Shown one piece after another: positions 49,628 through 62,189 of a DNA stretch of 64,000 nucleotides; the stretch's first letter is position 1; every line of letters begins with the position of its first letter. The notes beneath the pieces were generated by a model, which had not been told where the DNA came from, ran no database searches, and saw only the letters and a program-made list of their open reading frames with translations. The position numbers and the translations under genes were made by a program. Source of the stretch: Dipteris shenzhenensis (Eukaryota; Polypodiophyta; Polypodiopsida; Gleicheniales). The DNA is taken from NCBI GenBank assembly GCA_047967505.1, contig CM106539.1, one strand, 5' to 3'.

Positions 49628-52600
49628 GTCTGTCATTTCTTGGAACGTGAGAGGACTGAACGGCCGCAGATTTATTTCAGATGCAGATGGTCGTAGATCG
49701 GGAGTTCCTAGATTGCAGCTGCTTAGGGACTCCATTCGATTTATTTCCTCAGGGTCCCCTCCAGACATTGTGCTTATCCAGGAGCATAAGCTCTCCCAGG
49801 ACAGGATTGACAGATGCAAATCCTTACTCAAAGGACAGAGCCGGACATATTGGAGCCCAGCGGATGGTACGAGGGGAGGAGTCTGTATCTCACTTTCAGC
49901 TAGGTGGGCCCCAGATATCACCCAAGAGGGTACACTAGTGGAGAGCAGGGCATGCTATGTTATTCTTCAGATTGAGAGCACAGCAGTTGGTGTTCTCAAT
50001 GTGTACGCTCCCACGGATCTAGCCCGCAGACGTGCATTTTGGAGATAGCTCAGAGAGTCCCTTCCTCAAGCAGACACCTGGATTGTTGGAGGAGATTTCA
50101 ACATGGTTGAATTCTCTGAAGACAAGTCGGGCCAGACAGAGGGTGGACTTTCAGATAGGGAGAGAACTTTCAGATAGGGAGAGAGTGGAGTGGGATAGTT
50201 TTGTTTTGCATGCCGGACTTCATGATGCAGCTCGATTGGACGACTTTCGTCACTTGGCTGATAGTCTTCATTTCTCTTGGTCCGGGGTTTTCCATGGCTC
50301 TCTCTCTTTGGCTAGGCTTGACAAGTTTTATATTGGCCATTGGGGCCAGGCCAGAGGAGGATAGATCGGGATCCGCCTAGGTTATGTTTTATCTGACCAT
50401 GCTCCAGTCCTATTACAGATTCTCCCTACCTCTCGATTGGAGAGCACAGGTTTTGTGAGAGTTCCAGACTTTGTTTTTCAGGACACAGAGTTCGTGGAAC
50501 AATTGAGAGAGGCTTGGTTGACAGAGGACACTCCTGAGGATAAGGGCTGGTTGATGTGGGTAGAGGGGGCTTTGGCTAGAGTCAGCATGGCCTGCCAGTT
50601 GAGGGCAAAAGAGGAGAAGGAAAAGCTCAGAATCAGAGATCGGAACGCAAGAGCGGAGGTATCCAGACTTCAGAGATTGATTCAGAGCTTTCCTCATTCT
50701 CTTTTCATCAGAGGGCAGCTTTCAGAGGCTCAAGAGAGACTAGAGGAGATTCAGGGAAGGAGGGCCCAGTTCAGGTTTTGCTCCCAGCAGACCTCCTGGA
50801 TCCAGAAGGTGGATAGATGCTCTAGAGAGTTCTTCAGGGCAGTGGGTCAGAGATACTCTTCGGACAGTCTTTGTAGACTTGTGGATGAGGCCGGGTCTCT
50901 TCAGACGGATCCTCATCGACTTGTTGGGATCACTTCTGATTTCTATTCCACTCTGTACACTGCTGATCGAGTCACCGAGGAGATGATCAGAGCCAGAGAG
51001 GAGATTTGGTGTCATGTCCCCCAGATGGTTTCAGACAGGATGAGTCATGTTTTGGATAGCCCGCTATCACTCCTGGAGATCACAGATGCGTTACATGAGC
51101 TGCCCAGAGACAGATGCCCAGGGGAGGACGGTCTGTCGCCCCTCCTTTTTAGAGCTCTCTGGGATACGATTGGGCCTCATCTACTTTCTGCCTTTTCAGA
51201 GGCTCTCGATACAGATCTTTGGGTGAGGCATTATGCACAGGTATGATTTGTCTCATCCCGAAAGGGGGAGACAAGACAGTCCTACGTAATTGGAGACCCA
51301 TCACACTTTTAGGGACAGCCTACAAGATCCTAGCAAAGACCTTGGCCCTTCGTTTAAAGCCTATGCTGCCAGATATCATCAGAGCTACTCAGACAGGATT
51401 TGTCCAAGATAGGAGTATCTTGGATAATATCTTCACTTTTTGGGAGGCCACTCACTGGGCGAAGGAGAGTCAGCAGGAGATTGCAGTTCTCCTTCTCGAT
51501 TTTGAGAAGGCTTATGACAGGGTGGACTGGGGTTTCTTGGAGGGCACTATGAGGAGGCTAGGCTTCAGTGATAGATGGATTTTATGGTCCTCCTCACTTT
51601 ACTCTCACTCTTCTAGCAGGATGGTGGTCTGTGGAGGCAGAGGACCGGCTTTTCAGCTATCCAGATCGGTACGACAGGGATGCCCGCTTGCACCTTACCT
51701 TTTCCTTTTCGTAGCAGAGGCTATGGGATACTTTATGCAGGCTACCAGTCATGGCACTTTGGGCCTGCATCTGCCTATCCGGCGGGAGCAGGAGCTTCTG
51801 GACACTGAGTTTGCTGATGATACGGCACTGACAGTCACAGGAGATGCATATAGTCTTGCTACTGCTGCGGATGCAATTGTCAAGTTCTGCCTAGCCTCAA
51901 GGGGACTTGTCAATTGGAACAAATCAAAAGGCATATGGACTGGAGCTCAGCAGGATACCCCAGCATGGGGAGGAGACAGAGGCTTTGTATGGATACCCAG
52001 AGGCACCTCCACGAGATATCTAGGCTTTCAGGTTGGCATTGAGGTGTCCCCGACGCAACAGTTTGCCCCAGTTCTTGAGAGTATCCGGAGAAAGCTAGCC
52101 TACTGGAGTACGGCTATACTCTCTTTGGCCGGAAGAGCATTGGTACTCAACCAGGTTCTACTAGCGACTATGTGGTATGTTGCGTCATGTTGGTGCTTTC
52201 ATGCTGACTCGATTCGTCATGTGAGGAGATTGCTTCGGAACTTTCTGTGGAGTGGTGGTGATGGGTCTGAGGACACTAGGGCTAGAGTTTCATGGGATAC
52301 TATCACTTTACCTTTCTCGCAGGGAGGACTTGGGGTTCTTGATCCGGAGATGCAGAGCAGAGCCCTTTTAGTCAAACTTCTTGTTAGAGGTTTGACTCCA
52401 GGAGATTAGCCGTGGAAACAATTCCTGCTGCATGGGATTCACCAGTGCACCCCCAGAGCAGCAGGTCAGTGGGCAGGTAGAGTCAGCTGGATCTTCCTGA
52501 CGGACCAGCATTCTCAACCTTCCTCACCACTTGTGAAAAGGCTTGTTTAGATTTGGGATCATTTTCGACAGCACCTCATCAGAGCAGTTCCCTCCTCCAG

Positions 52601-54094
52601 AGAGGAAATTGCCCGACAGCCACTTTACCATAACCCCCTAGTTCGGTACCAAGGATCTTCCCTTGGTACAGAACTTAGGACTCCCTTGGCCAGATGGCAT
52701 GCTCAGGGGGTTGTGACAGTTGGAAATTGGTTCAGGGAAGGTGTGGAGATTTCAGAGGAGGTGATCAGAGATAGACATGGGCCACTTGGACAGATTGCTG
52801 CCACCATATTACTGATCATGAGAGCTATTCCTCAGGATTGGAGGGATGTACTTCAGATCCAGCCTATATTGATCCCATTTCTACTTGGTCAGGTTGTTAT
52901 AGTGAGGCTGGGCTGTGTATTGGAGTTCGCTTAGGACCGGCACCGTTTGTTTATTTTGAGACGGACTCCTCTCACAGATTGTATCCCACTCAGCCCCTGG
53001 ATCGTCAGGAGCTTCGTTGGCAGAGAGTCAGGGTCATTGGTTGCTTGGGTAAGGAATGGGCCACAGATCCTTCCAGGTTGACCATTGCAGAGGATACTAG
53101 ATGGAGACTTTGGATTTTTCAAGGTCGACCTCTTGCGGAGCTTGACTGGGACCCAAGTGAGTGGGCATGGCCAGCTCTGGTGGCAGGCATTCGTTCTCTT
53201 TCTTTCTTCCAGTACTCGATGAGGGCAGATTACAGGCTCCAGCAGAGAGACTCTCATCACATTCCATCTGCCTCCCAGCATTGGCACGCACAGGGACTTA
53301 CTGCAGAGCTCTTGCTGAGCTACTGGACTCACTTTTGGGGCATCAGTAGAGCCAGGAAAGTCTCCTACTTTCTTTGGCTCACTATACATAGGGGCATACC
53401 TGTGGGTACTTGGCTCCAGCAGATGGGCAGACCCTCCTTGTGTAGGCGTTGTCAGCTTGCAGAGGAATCTAGCAAGCACTGTTTATGGAGTTGCACCAGC
53501 TCTAGAGTGGTATGGACAGGTATCTTCAGGTTGTTCTCATATGTCACATCTGAGTCCTTTCTGATGACGTGGGGCGCTGCTCTTTGGGGAGAGGATTTGG
53601 AGCCTTTACTCTCTTTGAGTCAGAGCCAGGAGACCTCGGTTTCTTCATGCAGCGTCGCCAGAGACAGGGTCCCATGGAGACCAGCATCATGGAGCCGCAG
53701 GATTTACTTTTGGTACTGGTACCAGCATAGGATTCCATGCCTACTTCAGCTGCAGGGTCAGCCTGGGAGGTGATTTCCAGCATTACCCTATGGCGGATAT
53801 GGTGTTCGCGATGTTCTTTTGTCCTTGGGGACCATTTATGCACGGAGGCTGACACTCTCGCTTCCATTTGGGCAGAGATTATCTTCACTCTTAGGAGTCA
53901 GTGGGAGCAGTGTATAGGCACCTCTTTGGCAGCTCGTGGGAGACTTATATCCTTCACGAGGACATGGGACTGCTCTTTATTTTTTCACTTGACCCCTTTT
54001 GGGATGTCGTGGCATTTTAGACCACCTCCATGGCTTTTTTGCCACATTGTTGAGGCTAGGGATAGAGTACTTTCTCTCCCACCTGTTGTATGAT
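49617..54094 (+). pseudogene. LINE-A ORF2: endonuclease, reverse transcriptase, zf-RVT
   Basis: ATG at 49617. Endonuclease: 'SVISWNVRGLNGRRF', 'DIVLIQEHKL', 'LNVYAPTDLARRRAFW', TAG at 50046, then 'IVGGDFNMVEF' and 'LSDHAPVLL'. Spacer helices follow (50437-51246). RT: 'LIPKGGDKTVLRNWRPITLL', 'IAVLLLDFEKAYDRVDWGFL', 'SRSVRQGCPLAPYLFLFVAE', and the active site 'LLDTEFADDTALTV' (F-A-D-D, 51800-51840). The thumb follows, then TAG at 52407. zf-RVT: 'SYFLWLTIHRGIPVGTW' then 'CRRCQLAEESSKHCLWSC' (C-x2-C...H-x4-C). The end is 'MSWHFRPPPWLF'. The frame is broken by three or more stops and several shifts (about 50100, 51246, 52840, 53600), so it is a recently disabled but complete domain set. Confidence 0.92.
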
Positions 54095-54140
54095 TTGTTT
54101 TGAATGGAATATATCACTCTTTTATTTTAAAACAAATCCA

Positions 54141-55537
54141 AAAAGGATTGCTCTCCAGCCGCGGTGCCTGCCCCAAATCAGGGCATAATAACAACATGTC
54201 AAAAAATTCCAAGCACAGCTTAATGTCCCCTGACGGGGCTCACAGACAGGTGCTGCCTTCCTCAACAATACCACTACTCCATGCTCCGATTCCCAAGACT
54301 TTGACACTACAAAGGCCCACTGCTTTATGTCTGCCCATGTCCCATACATGTATCCATGTCCCCATATCCCATACATGCATCCATGTACCCCATGTCCCAT
54401 ACCCAAAAATAAAGATTAGGATGATTATAGAGGGACGATATTTTGACTCCTAGCTTGTGCACGACCAGTGGCAAGGCCACTTCAAATGAGAACTCACATG
54501 AAGAATAAGACACCACCAACAACAAACAATGGGGCTAGAGACATAATGCTACATGCTTGCAAAGTTGGAGGACACGATTGTGCTAGTAGACACACGGTAT
54601 GAGCAATCACAATCTCTTTAATTCCTTGAGGAATATTGTGGCAGAGACAAACCACGTATAGTAAACTGAGAAGTGCAGGATGGGGGATGAAAAGGAGCAG
54701 AACCTTAAAATAAGTTTCGAGTGGTTTGTAAACTTTGGAATACATTTCAAGTGGTAGAAATGCAGCCTATGAATGCACTATTTGCATTGAGCGCTGAAAA
54801 ACCGAAACATATATTGTCATAAAATTTAAAAGCCAGTGACAGACCAGCATGCAGGCTAATAAACAATCTAGGACTATTTGTAATCAGACTGCATAGATAA
54901 TGACCCACAATTTGGCCAAGTGAACTCCAATTATCACTTAAACACACCTCCTGTGAATAGACCATTTTCCAGAGACATTTGAATACATTCAGTTCATGTT
55001 TGGAGTCTTTAAGGAATTCCTCAAACCCTGAAGCAGCAAAGGCAGATGTGTGGCAGCATGATAAGATGTTCTCTGATCACGGTCAGTTTCTTCATGGCCA
55101 GTGCAGCGTCTACTCTTCGTATGAAAAAGCCGGGACCATATAACTATGCATGGATTGGAGACCCTTGAGTACAATCACAATGAAAGAGCGAATTCTCAAT
55201 CCTAAGGGCTCAATTGCAGGGCCTTAAATATGATCGCCATAAAAGAACAGATTCCAAATTCTAGGGTTGATGGACTACCTAAACTCAACAGAGAACATGA
55301 GGATCATCTATCAAATGGAAGACAACGATCAAATCAAGGCGGATTCTGTAACAGATTATAACCATCGTGAATATAGAGTCATTCCCTTAGATGGATTTAT
55401 CCCAGTCACTTTTAAGCACTCGTGGATTTTGTTATTGGTGCATGTTTCCATTTTGCAACTGGCTTCTAATATGCAGCAATGACCTGGAGAAGCATGCCAA
55501 CCATCTTAAAACTGTACTACTGAACAAAATACTACGT
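54141..55537. other. Unassigned intronic stretch
   Basis: No recognised coding sequence. Contains a short local repeat of 'catacatg.atccatgt.ccc' (54340-54400). Open frames such as 55267-55482 show no family resemblance. Confidence 0.4.
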
Positions 55538-55819
55538 TCATAGAAACCAGAGTTTGCTCAAATAAGGTTGACTACCCTCACGACACAAATTGTTATCTCG
55601 GTTGATTAAAGAAGATGGTCCAGGCTCTCTGGGCTTCTCAACACTACAGCCGTAGAGCTTCAAATCCTTTTTGTTCGATTTTGAACTAGTTTGGTGAGTG
55701 CTCAGAGCTTGTAGATGCTGCAAAACGGGGTCAGATGCAAGGACCCTGAGGGCAAAATTGACATGCAATTTCTCCTTAATAGGTGCACTTAGGGTAAGGC
55801 CCACCCATGTGTATTTCAT
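55538..55819 (-). other. Unassigned open frame, possible exon
   Basis: 93 codons open on the minus strand, preceded by 'atatagcggcag', which looks like a splice acceptor. The peptide ('LTLSAPIKEKLHVNFALRVL', 'ASDPVLQHLQAL') has a protein-like composition, but I cannot assign a family. It lies only 500 bases inside DNAAF4 intron 1, and chance remains possible. Confidence 0.25.
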
Positions 55820-56332
55820 CTGCCGCTATATTCTTACATTTGCATCCATCATAAATCCATCATCAAGGTACATAAAAATGCCATGTAAGCATCAATCTAC
55901 TTTGATTATCATCCTTGCTTGTTTTGGATATGTATGATGTTGTGGTGCCATAACATGGTACAATTCTACAAATATATGTGTGATTTCAAACTGTATTCAA
56001 CATATTTTCCAGCTCACTTGTCATGCATCCAGCCGAGAGAGTCCCACATTGTTGCAAGAGCTTAGTTTTGCCCTGCAGGGAAGATGGGGAGTAAACGTTG
56101 GATAGTCACAATGAGCTTAAAAATTTGGCGGTTGATAGACACATCAGGATGGGAGTTGCGGAGGCTGTGCTTGTTTAAGGATGGGGTATTCATGATCGAT
56201 TACAAATCGATTAGTTAGCTTGTAACGCCCGACCAAAATTCACGACAATAACATACAAAAGACTCCGAGGTTCATAATAAGCTCCCGACAAAAGAAGATG
56301 ACGTGAAACGCAGAGTTGGATATTGGAGATAC
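55820..56332. other. DNAAF4: Intron 1 donor-side flank
   Basis: Begins on the minus strand with the donor 'gtatct' at 56332. No other features recognised. Confidence 0.55.
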
Positions 56333-56432
56333 TCAAAATGTCAACGGCTGCAGGTGAGACGGAGCGGAGGGTGAGGTGGATGGTGATCCAAGCTGGAGTC
56401 TCCTGCCATGAGTAAGTCGGCGTGATTGGCAT
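56333..56432 (-). CDS. DNAAF4: DNAAF4 exon 1 (start codon, CS domain N-terminus)
   Basis: 33 codons plus one base: starts 'MPITPTYSWQETPAW', then 'ITIHLTLRSVSPAAVDIL'. The Tyr-Ser-Trp-Gln-(E/Q)-Thr start followed by a hydrophobic strand and a 'VDI(L/F)' strand is the signature N-terminus of DNAAF4/DYX1C1. The exon ends 'ttga' before 'gtatct', and the leftover 'a' joins 'ca' of exon 2 to give Thr, so the protein reads on into 'TECYVKVN'. An in-frame ATG exists upstream at 56537 with no intervening stop, but family proteins begin next to the Y-S-W motif, so 56432 is preferred. No stops or shifts in 111 joined codons. Confidence 0.86.
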
Positions 56433-56880
56433 ATTTGACTGGCCTTTTTTGGTTGCCTTGTTGTTACCTGGATAAACACGAGCCTGCGCAGTATTATTAC
56501 TGAATACAACCCTAAAGATTTCATCTAAATACATCACTTTTGTTTCTTACGTTTACGCAGATAACTTTTGTTAGTCACTTTGCACGTTGAGCTTGAACGT
56601 AATCCTATGGTTCCAAACCTTAATCTTCTTAAGTTGTTGCACGCCTGTCTAGTGAGCATTCGTCACCTCTAGGCGGCACTTATTTTTCTAACTGGGTGGT
56701 GGATAGGCAGGCTACGTCGTTGCTCATAGGAGAAATGTTAAGTATATAGTTCAAGGTCATGATGGCTGGAGACTAGCACTTTTTCCAGCAAAACGCAAAG
56801 GGAACGTTTAGCTGTCAGTCGTTAATACTCTCATACGCAATCTGAATGCCATCTTCTGTAACCTCCTCGAGATCCCCGGC
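56433..56880 (-). promoter_or_regulatory. DNAAF4: DNAAF4 5' untranslated region and presumed promoter
   Basis: Non-coding on the minus strand upstream of the start codon apart from the 35-codon in-frame extension to 56537. No clear TATA box was identified. Position is the only evidence. Confidence 0.4.
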
Positions 56881-57450
56881 ACAAAGGAACCGTTCGAGGT
56901 GCGTTGAGCGTTAAGTGTGTACGTTGTGTACGTTGTGTGGTGAATCGAAAATGGAAGTGGAACCCTTGAGTGGTGGTGCAAACCCTGAACCGTTTAGAGG
57001 GGGTTGCTCGCCGGATTCCAGGGCACTTAAACGCAACCCCGGTTCATTCCCCCTTGGTTTATGTGGGACCCTTGGGGTTGGTTGTGTGCGCCACGTTTGA
57101 TTATGCGTTGGCTGTATACGTGTTCTCTTTGAGTGGTGTGTGCTCTGTGCTTTGGCTATTGCGTTCTATTGTCGTTTGCTTCCGATGGTTCCTGTGCGTG
57201 CGTTCTATGAGTGCCTTTGGTATCCATGACGAGTTTCGTCGGTGGAAACTATTGACTAACTCTTGATTATATAAGAGGGAGAGCGTTTCGCTTCGGATTT
57301 ATGTTCAGATTTCTCTATTCGTTATATTTTCAATGTGCGAAATATTTGCGGAAGAGAGTGAATTGGTATTCCAAATTTTGATCTACCGTGCTAAATTTTC
57401 TACACTTCAATTTGTGTGTTAGTCTGGTTCCGGGGATTCAAGAACTCCTG
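56881..57450 (+). other. LTR-like sequence
   Basis: 'gattatataagagggagagc' at 57265-57284 resembles a TATA box with downstream R region, and 'gttagtctggttccgggga' near 57420 resembles an LTR end followed by a primer binding site starting TGG. No partner LTR was found, so this is tentative. Confidence 0.35.
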
Positions 57451-58559
57451 CATTTGAGAGAGGCTTTAGTCTGTGGATGTACTTGTGTTGGAAAATTGAT
57501 TGGAGAGCAGAATTTGGATTAGAATTGTACCTATGTGGAAATTTCTCCTGAATTATTCTGTATTCCATTGACCTTGGAGGCGCATTGACGGACTGTTTCG
57601 TTGAGGACATTTCCATATTGTCTGATGTTTCCTTTTGCATCGTATGGATTTGATATCATGTCGTAGGTTGCCTGGACTCGTAAATCCGAAGTCCTATCAT
57701 ACCTACGAAATGCCTCAATTGTTTTGTGACTTGTCATTAGGACACCTACCTCTGCGGAACGTTGCAAAGACTCATCATGCTGACTGTTGTTGTTCTGAGA
57801 CTTTTGTTTGAAACGTTTTTTTGTATCCATTCCGCAAGTCAGGAGCATATTCGTGACTCTTGAAAAGGTTGTGGCTGTTAAGGTCACAAATAAGGGAATG
57901 AGCGGCAAGCCAAGACTTGAACATGGTGATCTAAGGTGAATAGGAAACAATGCAAAAGGAGTAATGTTGCTACAAGGAATGGAGACCATTTACGATGAGT
58001 CGCATCGAGACTCAATGCTACAGAATGGAACGTGAGGAGATAGAACTAGGGATGTGGTCAAGGACCATGCAAGATGCAATGCCAAGGGACATGGTCGCAA
58101 TTGACATCAACGATGATCTTGAAAAGGGAACAAGTTCAATAGGGATGGAAAATACGCTATGAACCAATGTGCATAAGAAGGGATCAGACCATGAGGGTCA
58201 AGTGAGGAACCAATGTCCCTAAGAAGAAACCAATGTGGATCATACCATGAGGGTCAAGTGAAGTTTCGTGGAAGATGAATGTGGAATGAGAAGATGCTAT
58301 CAATGAGACGTGAAATAGGTGAAACTGGATCCAAGTGAAGGTTGTGAAACAGCATGGAAAGACGTAGGGAATGGGGAGACTCGGTGATGAATTTAGGCTG
58401 GAAGAGCCAAGTATGGCAAACCCTCCGACTTTCAACATTGGGTGAATTAAAAATGAAACAGTTGTGTGGGTGAGTGGTGAGCCCATGTGAGTGAGTGATA
58501 AGAGAGATAGACACTCGTTCTACATAGACTAGTGCAAACTATCAACCATTTGGTACTGA
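57451..58559. other. Unassigned stretch with local repeats
   Basis: A 152-codon minus-strand frame (57989-57531) has no recognisable family. Bases 58185-58260 contain near-duplicates of 'accatgagggtcaagtga' and 'gaaccaatgt.c.taagaag'. Nothing else supported. Confidence 0.35.
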
Positions 58560-59500
58560 GCTGGGACTCGTCTCTGTGAGGGAGAGCCCGAGGGGTCAAG
58601 CATGGTTAACTTTGTGCTAAAGGTTGCTAACTAGATAACCAATTGGGCTAAGTCGGGAGGTTGTACGATGGATGTGCATGTGGGGATCGTCCTTGATCAT
58701 AGGCATAATGTGTAGACTATCTCTACTAATTGCCTTGATGAGTTGATGTGAATTTCTATATTTGTTATTCTGACGATTGGCTAAGTTTCTCTGTTTCTTC
58801 TTTCCCAATGTCTTGGGATCTCACAGTAATTTCCTAGTCTCTTAGGAATACGGATTGATTTTCTCCTCTTCTAGTGTTTCCTTTACCTTTGGGATTCCAT
58901 GCCCCCCTTTGAGTGGAAGGACCATGGTGCTCATTCTAGTGACCCGATAAGGATGGATAGTATTTTCCATGGCTATTAGAAGTGTTTCCCCTAGTAGCTC
59001 TTGATTAGTGAATCTATCATTCTACCTCTGCCTCTATGGAATCCCTTTCCTCTGGCTGAAAATGTATGATCATTGTCTGCATAGGTTTTCTCATGTGCTC
59101 CTACACAAGCATATCTGACATGATTTCAAATCAAGGCAATGTGTCTAGTGACCATTGTAGTCACAAACGGATCATAATCTTTCCCTAGTCATTGAAAGTA
59201 ATCCAGACTAGTCTTTTGATTTGTTCACTTGACCAATAAAAGTCAAATGTCTTTTAATTTGACCAAGTAGTCTGTACCTATCTCAATTTGCAACTTCAAG
59301 GCATTTTTCATTCAATCCTCTAGTAGGTTTATATTTGACATGCTGTTTACATCAAAATAGCTCTCAAAAGTTTTCCATGCATTCATGGCAAATGGTCAAC
59401 CTCCGAGAACACGTATCATAAATTGATGATATACAATGCTAATCATGTCTTCTCATCCCAATTTGTCTACTGCTTTGCTATTCCTTGAAGCTGATTAGGT
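58560..59500 (-). pseudogene. Worn copia gag
   Basis: Minus strand, from about 59400: 'AWKTFESYFDVNSMSNI' followed by 'LKLQIEIGTDYLVKLKDI' (copia gag helices), 'LGKDYDPFVTTMVTR' (the 'L..dYd.fvt.l' signature), a Gly-Arg-rich stretch ('FHRGRGRM'), and a knuckle remnant 'NYCEIPRHWERRN'. Stops are frequent. No pol follows within the window. Upstream of DNAAF4, opposite in type to the intronic copia elements. Confidence 0.6.
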
Positions 59501-59840
59501 GTAAGTAGAGCAGTCAAAGTAGTTGTGCTCATGTCTCTTCCCTTTCTTTGTGATAATATCTCACAACTTGCAAGTTTAGTTGAAACTTTGAGTGACACCT
59601 ATTTATTTACTCTAGTGTTGTGGACACCCATCTTTTCCTCCCCCCACTTTACTCGAAACTTTGAGTGACACATATTTTATTTACTCTAGGGTTGTGGACA
59701 TCCATCTTTCCAAACCCCTTCATATTTTAGTCACCCATCTTTGAGTGATTGATATTTTATATACTCTAGTGTTGTGGACGTCCTTGTTTCTCCCCACCTT
59801 CATTTTCCAATCACCCTACTTCAAATATACTGATAAAAAA
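59501..59840. repeat. Three diverged copies of a short repeat
   Basis: 'actttgagtgacac.tattt.atttactctag.gttgtggac' occurs at about 59585 and 59660, and a third, more diverged copy at 59742. Confidence 0.7.
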
Positions 59841-62189
59841 GGTTGTACACACTAGTGTCTATGCAATACAATATGCAAACTCATAATATATCACATCAAA
59901 TTGAGGTAGGGAAAAGTTTGCAAGCTTATAGGAAATATAATTTTAAAATGGAAATTGCCAATGCTTATATTGATGCTTTCTTCAAAAAAAAATTTGACGA
60001 TCATGTGATGCCCGTCATATTCATAAAAAAAGTGTCATAAATCAGTGTAAAAAATCATTGAATGGTAGCAATGTTAAAGGTGCAAATTGATTCAAACAAT
60101 GGCATATAAGCTCGGATAGGTTTTTAAAAAAAGGTGTAGTGAAAATATTGTGAGGATTCACCATTGTTTTATATTTAAAAATAATGGGGGGAAAACCCCT
60201 TTGGGAGATATGGGAGAGCCGTTGGTGCTAGACCACCTTTGCCTCGGTCCCTGTTATAATTCATGAAGGCATGAGACATGTTAATTCAGGGATGAGTTAA
60301 TGTAAACAGTGGTGTATGATGTGGCATGTAGGATGGGTTCTATAGACGTCCTAAGTGGATTTTATGGGAGTCTAGAGTATGGAGATACCACAATTGTTTA
60401 ATAATATGTTTTGATTTTTTAATAATAAACAGGGAGGTTTTTCTTATTGGAAAGGTAGGAGCCCCTAATAATGGTATCCGAGGGGTGGGTAGGAGGCATT
60501 AATGGCCACGCCTTGTCACAAGCAAACCCACGATATTTCAGGAGGATGGATCAGTCATGTGGGAATATGGTCTCATACGGGGACCACTGGGAAAGACGGT
60601 GTGCACAATGGGTCCATCGAAAAATAGTGGAGTGATCGGGTTAGTGAAACCACTAAGTTAAGAATGGGCGAATGGTTATGGGGACTTGTACTTGAGTGTG
60701 ATGAAGAGAGGCAAGATGATTGCTTTGCTCCCGTCAAGACTAGGAGGACGATTTACTTGTTTTGGCATTTGCTGCCAACCAGAGTCCATGCCAATCTTGA
60801 TAAGCACAGTGAGCAAGAGCATTGGATTTTGGTGTATGTCCAAGCTTGCAATACAATGGTTGCAAATCTCCAAAATCACTGATGAGATCTTGGGAGTCCC
60901 TAGAGCAGGACCAAAAAACGAGTAGGCTACTCAAACAAGGACTACATAGTGTGAAGCAGCGGCTAATACGCCAGGCGAGCTAGCTGCTACAAAGATGAAT
61001 GACAAATAGATAAGCTTTGAGCTTGTAGAGGCGTCATGTAAGTTATAACTATGGGATGGGTGCAGCTCTAGTCTTCTTGAAGCTTTCTGATGTCCCTACA
61101 ATGTTCAAAAACTCGTGGGTGGCAAGAGGTTTCGAGCATTGTATTACTGAGTTACGTGCCTCCAGGGCGCATGGGGAAGCCATTCTATTGGCTACGCCAA
61201 CCGTTGCAATGTTGGGCACGGTGGAGATACATCTTCTCAGATCTTCTCAACATTGTTGGTCGTAGAGCTATGACCATGCAAAAGGGTCATTTCTTGGAAC
61301 ACTTCCCTTACTCTTCGATGCATTGCCCGCCTAAAAATGCATTTAGAATGTAAGGCTAGGTCAAAATGGTGACTTTAGGCCAGGGCATGGGTACTAGTTG
61401 CTTGGCCACATCTCTATGAGCTATCATGTGTTGGTGCACCTAGAACGAACGGGAGATGACAATCCATGTACTTAATGGAGCGCTTGTAGTTCGCCACTCA
61501 GCCATAGGAGATGAGCAAGATTGCGCTAAGTAAGCGTCTCAAATGTATAGACGCCACTAATGTCGCTATAATAGTCCAAGTGCTTCATGTAATGTAGCTC
61601 GTGGTCAAAGCACGACACTATTTAGGCTAGAATACTTTTATACGCTTGAGTAATACTATTGTAAGAGTCTTGGTGGTGTCAGGTGCCTAGTCAAACAAAG
61701 ACTAGGTCCTTAGTTTGCACACTGCATTAACTATGAAGCACTTTGCAACGGAGTTACTTGCACAACACAACCATGCTTACTATGATTGGTGCGCTCCTAA
61801 CACAAGCATAGACATCACCATGTGGTGGTCATCGTGGTTACGATACCACTGGCTAGTTTATTGGCAAGATGGGATGCTCAGGGAGGTTGGCCTACTATGG
61901 TTTATACAAAGTGGCGAGACACATTAACAATAGTCTGCATTTTTTGAAAAAGAAAATGATGGGTGATACGTAAGACCTATGCTTCAATGACTAGAGGTTA
62001 AGAATGTTGAATGATTTTTTACTTTAGTATACACTAGCACATGGTTGCAACATTTTGTGGTGGCTTTTGCATGCTAGCCCAGGGAAAACACCCAACGTTT
62101 GCACGCACGTATACACCCAACCATGAAGCTGAACGTAATAGTAGTCGCCTTGGGACTGACTGTGTGGTTGAAAGAAATGGTCCGTTTAT
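59841..62189. other. Intergenic stretch without recognised genes
   Basis: Open frames of 60-90 codons (for example 60664-60882 and 61056-61265) show no family resemblance and overlap in several frames. Nothing else recognised. Confidence 0.45.

Larger units (their letters stand above)
46540..54128 (+). mobile_element. LINE-A copy 2, near full-length plant L1
   Basis: Flanked by the 12-bp duplication 'aaaacaaatcca' (46528-46539 and 54129-54140). 7.6 kb: a GC-rich leader (46540-47203) with repeated 'cgcaggccccttggccctgc' blocks, ORF1, ORF2 with endonuclease, complete RT and zf-RVT, and 3' end 'gaatggaatatatcactctt'. Frames are interrupted by point stops and frameshifts, but no large deletion is seen. 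It provides the reference against which copy 1 shows its deletion. Confidence 0.93.
13882..56332 (-). other. DNAAF4: DNAAF4 intron 1, 42,451 bp, filled with transposons
   Basis: Donor 'gtatct' directly below exon 1 (minus strand 56332 downward) and acceptor 'tcttgtgcag' above exon 2. Exon 1 ends after the first base of a codon and exon 2 begins with the remaining two ('a' plus 'ca'), so the phases agree. All elements from the repeats at 14335 to the LINE-A copy ending at 54128 lie in it, on both strands. RNA evidence would be needed to prove that splicing spans it. Confidence 0.78.

Noticed and set aside
56915-57266. 98-codon plus-strand frame as a host gene
   Set aside because: Flanked by TATA-like and LTR-end-like sequence, with an overlapping equally long frame. 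More likely LTR.
57415-57450. tRNA gene or defined primer binding site
   Set aside because: 'tggttccgggga' starts like a primer site, but I could not match it to a tRNA 3' end and no LTR pair exists.
60664-60934. Three overlapping frames on both strands
   Set aside because: Frames on both strands are open at once and no family pattern is seen. Chance.
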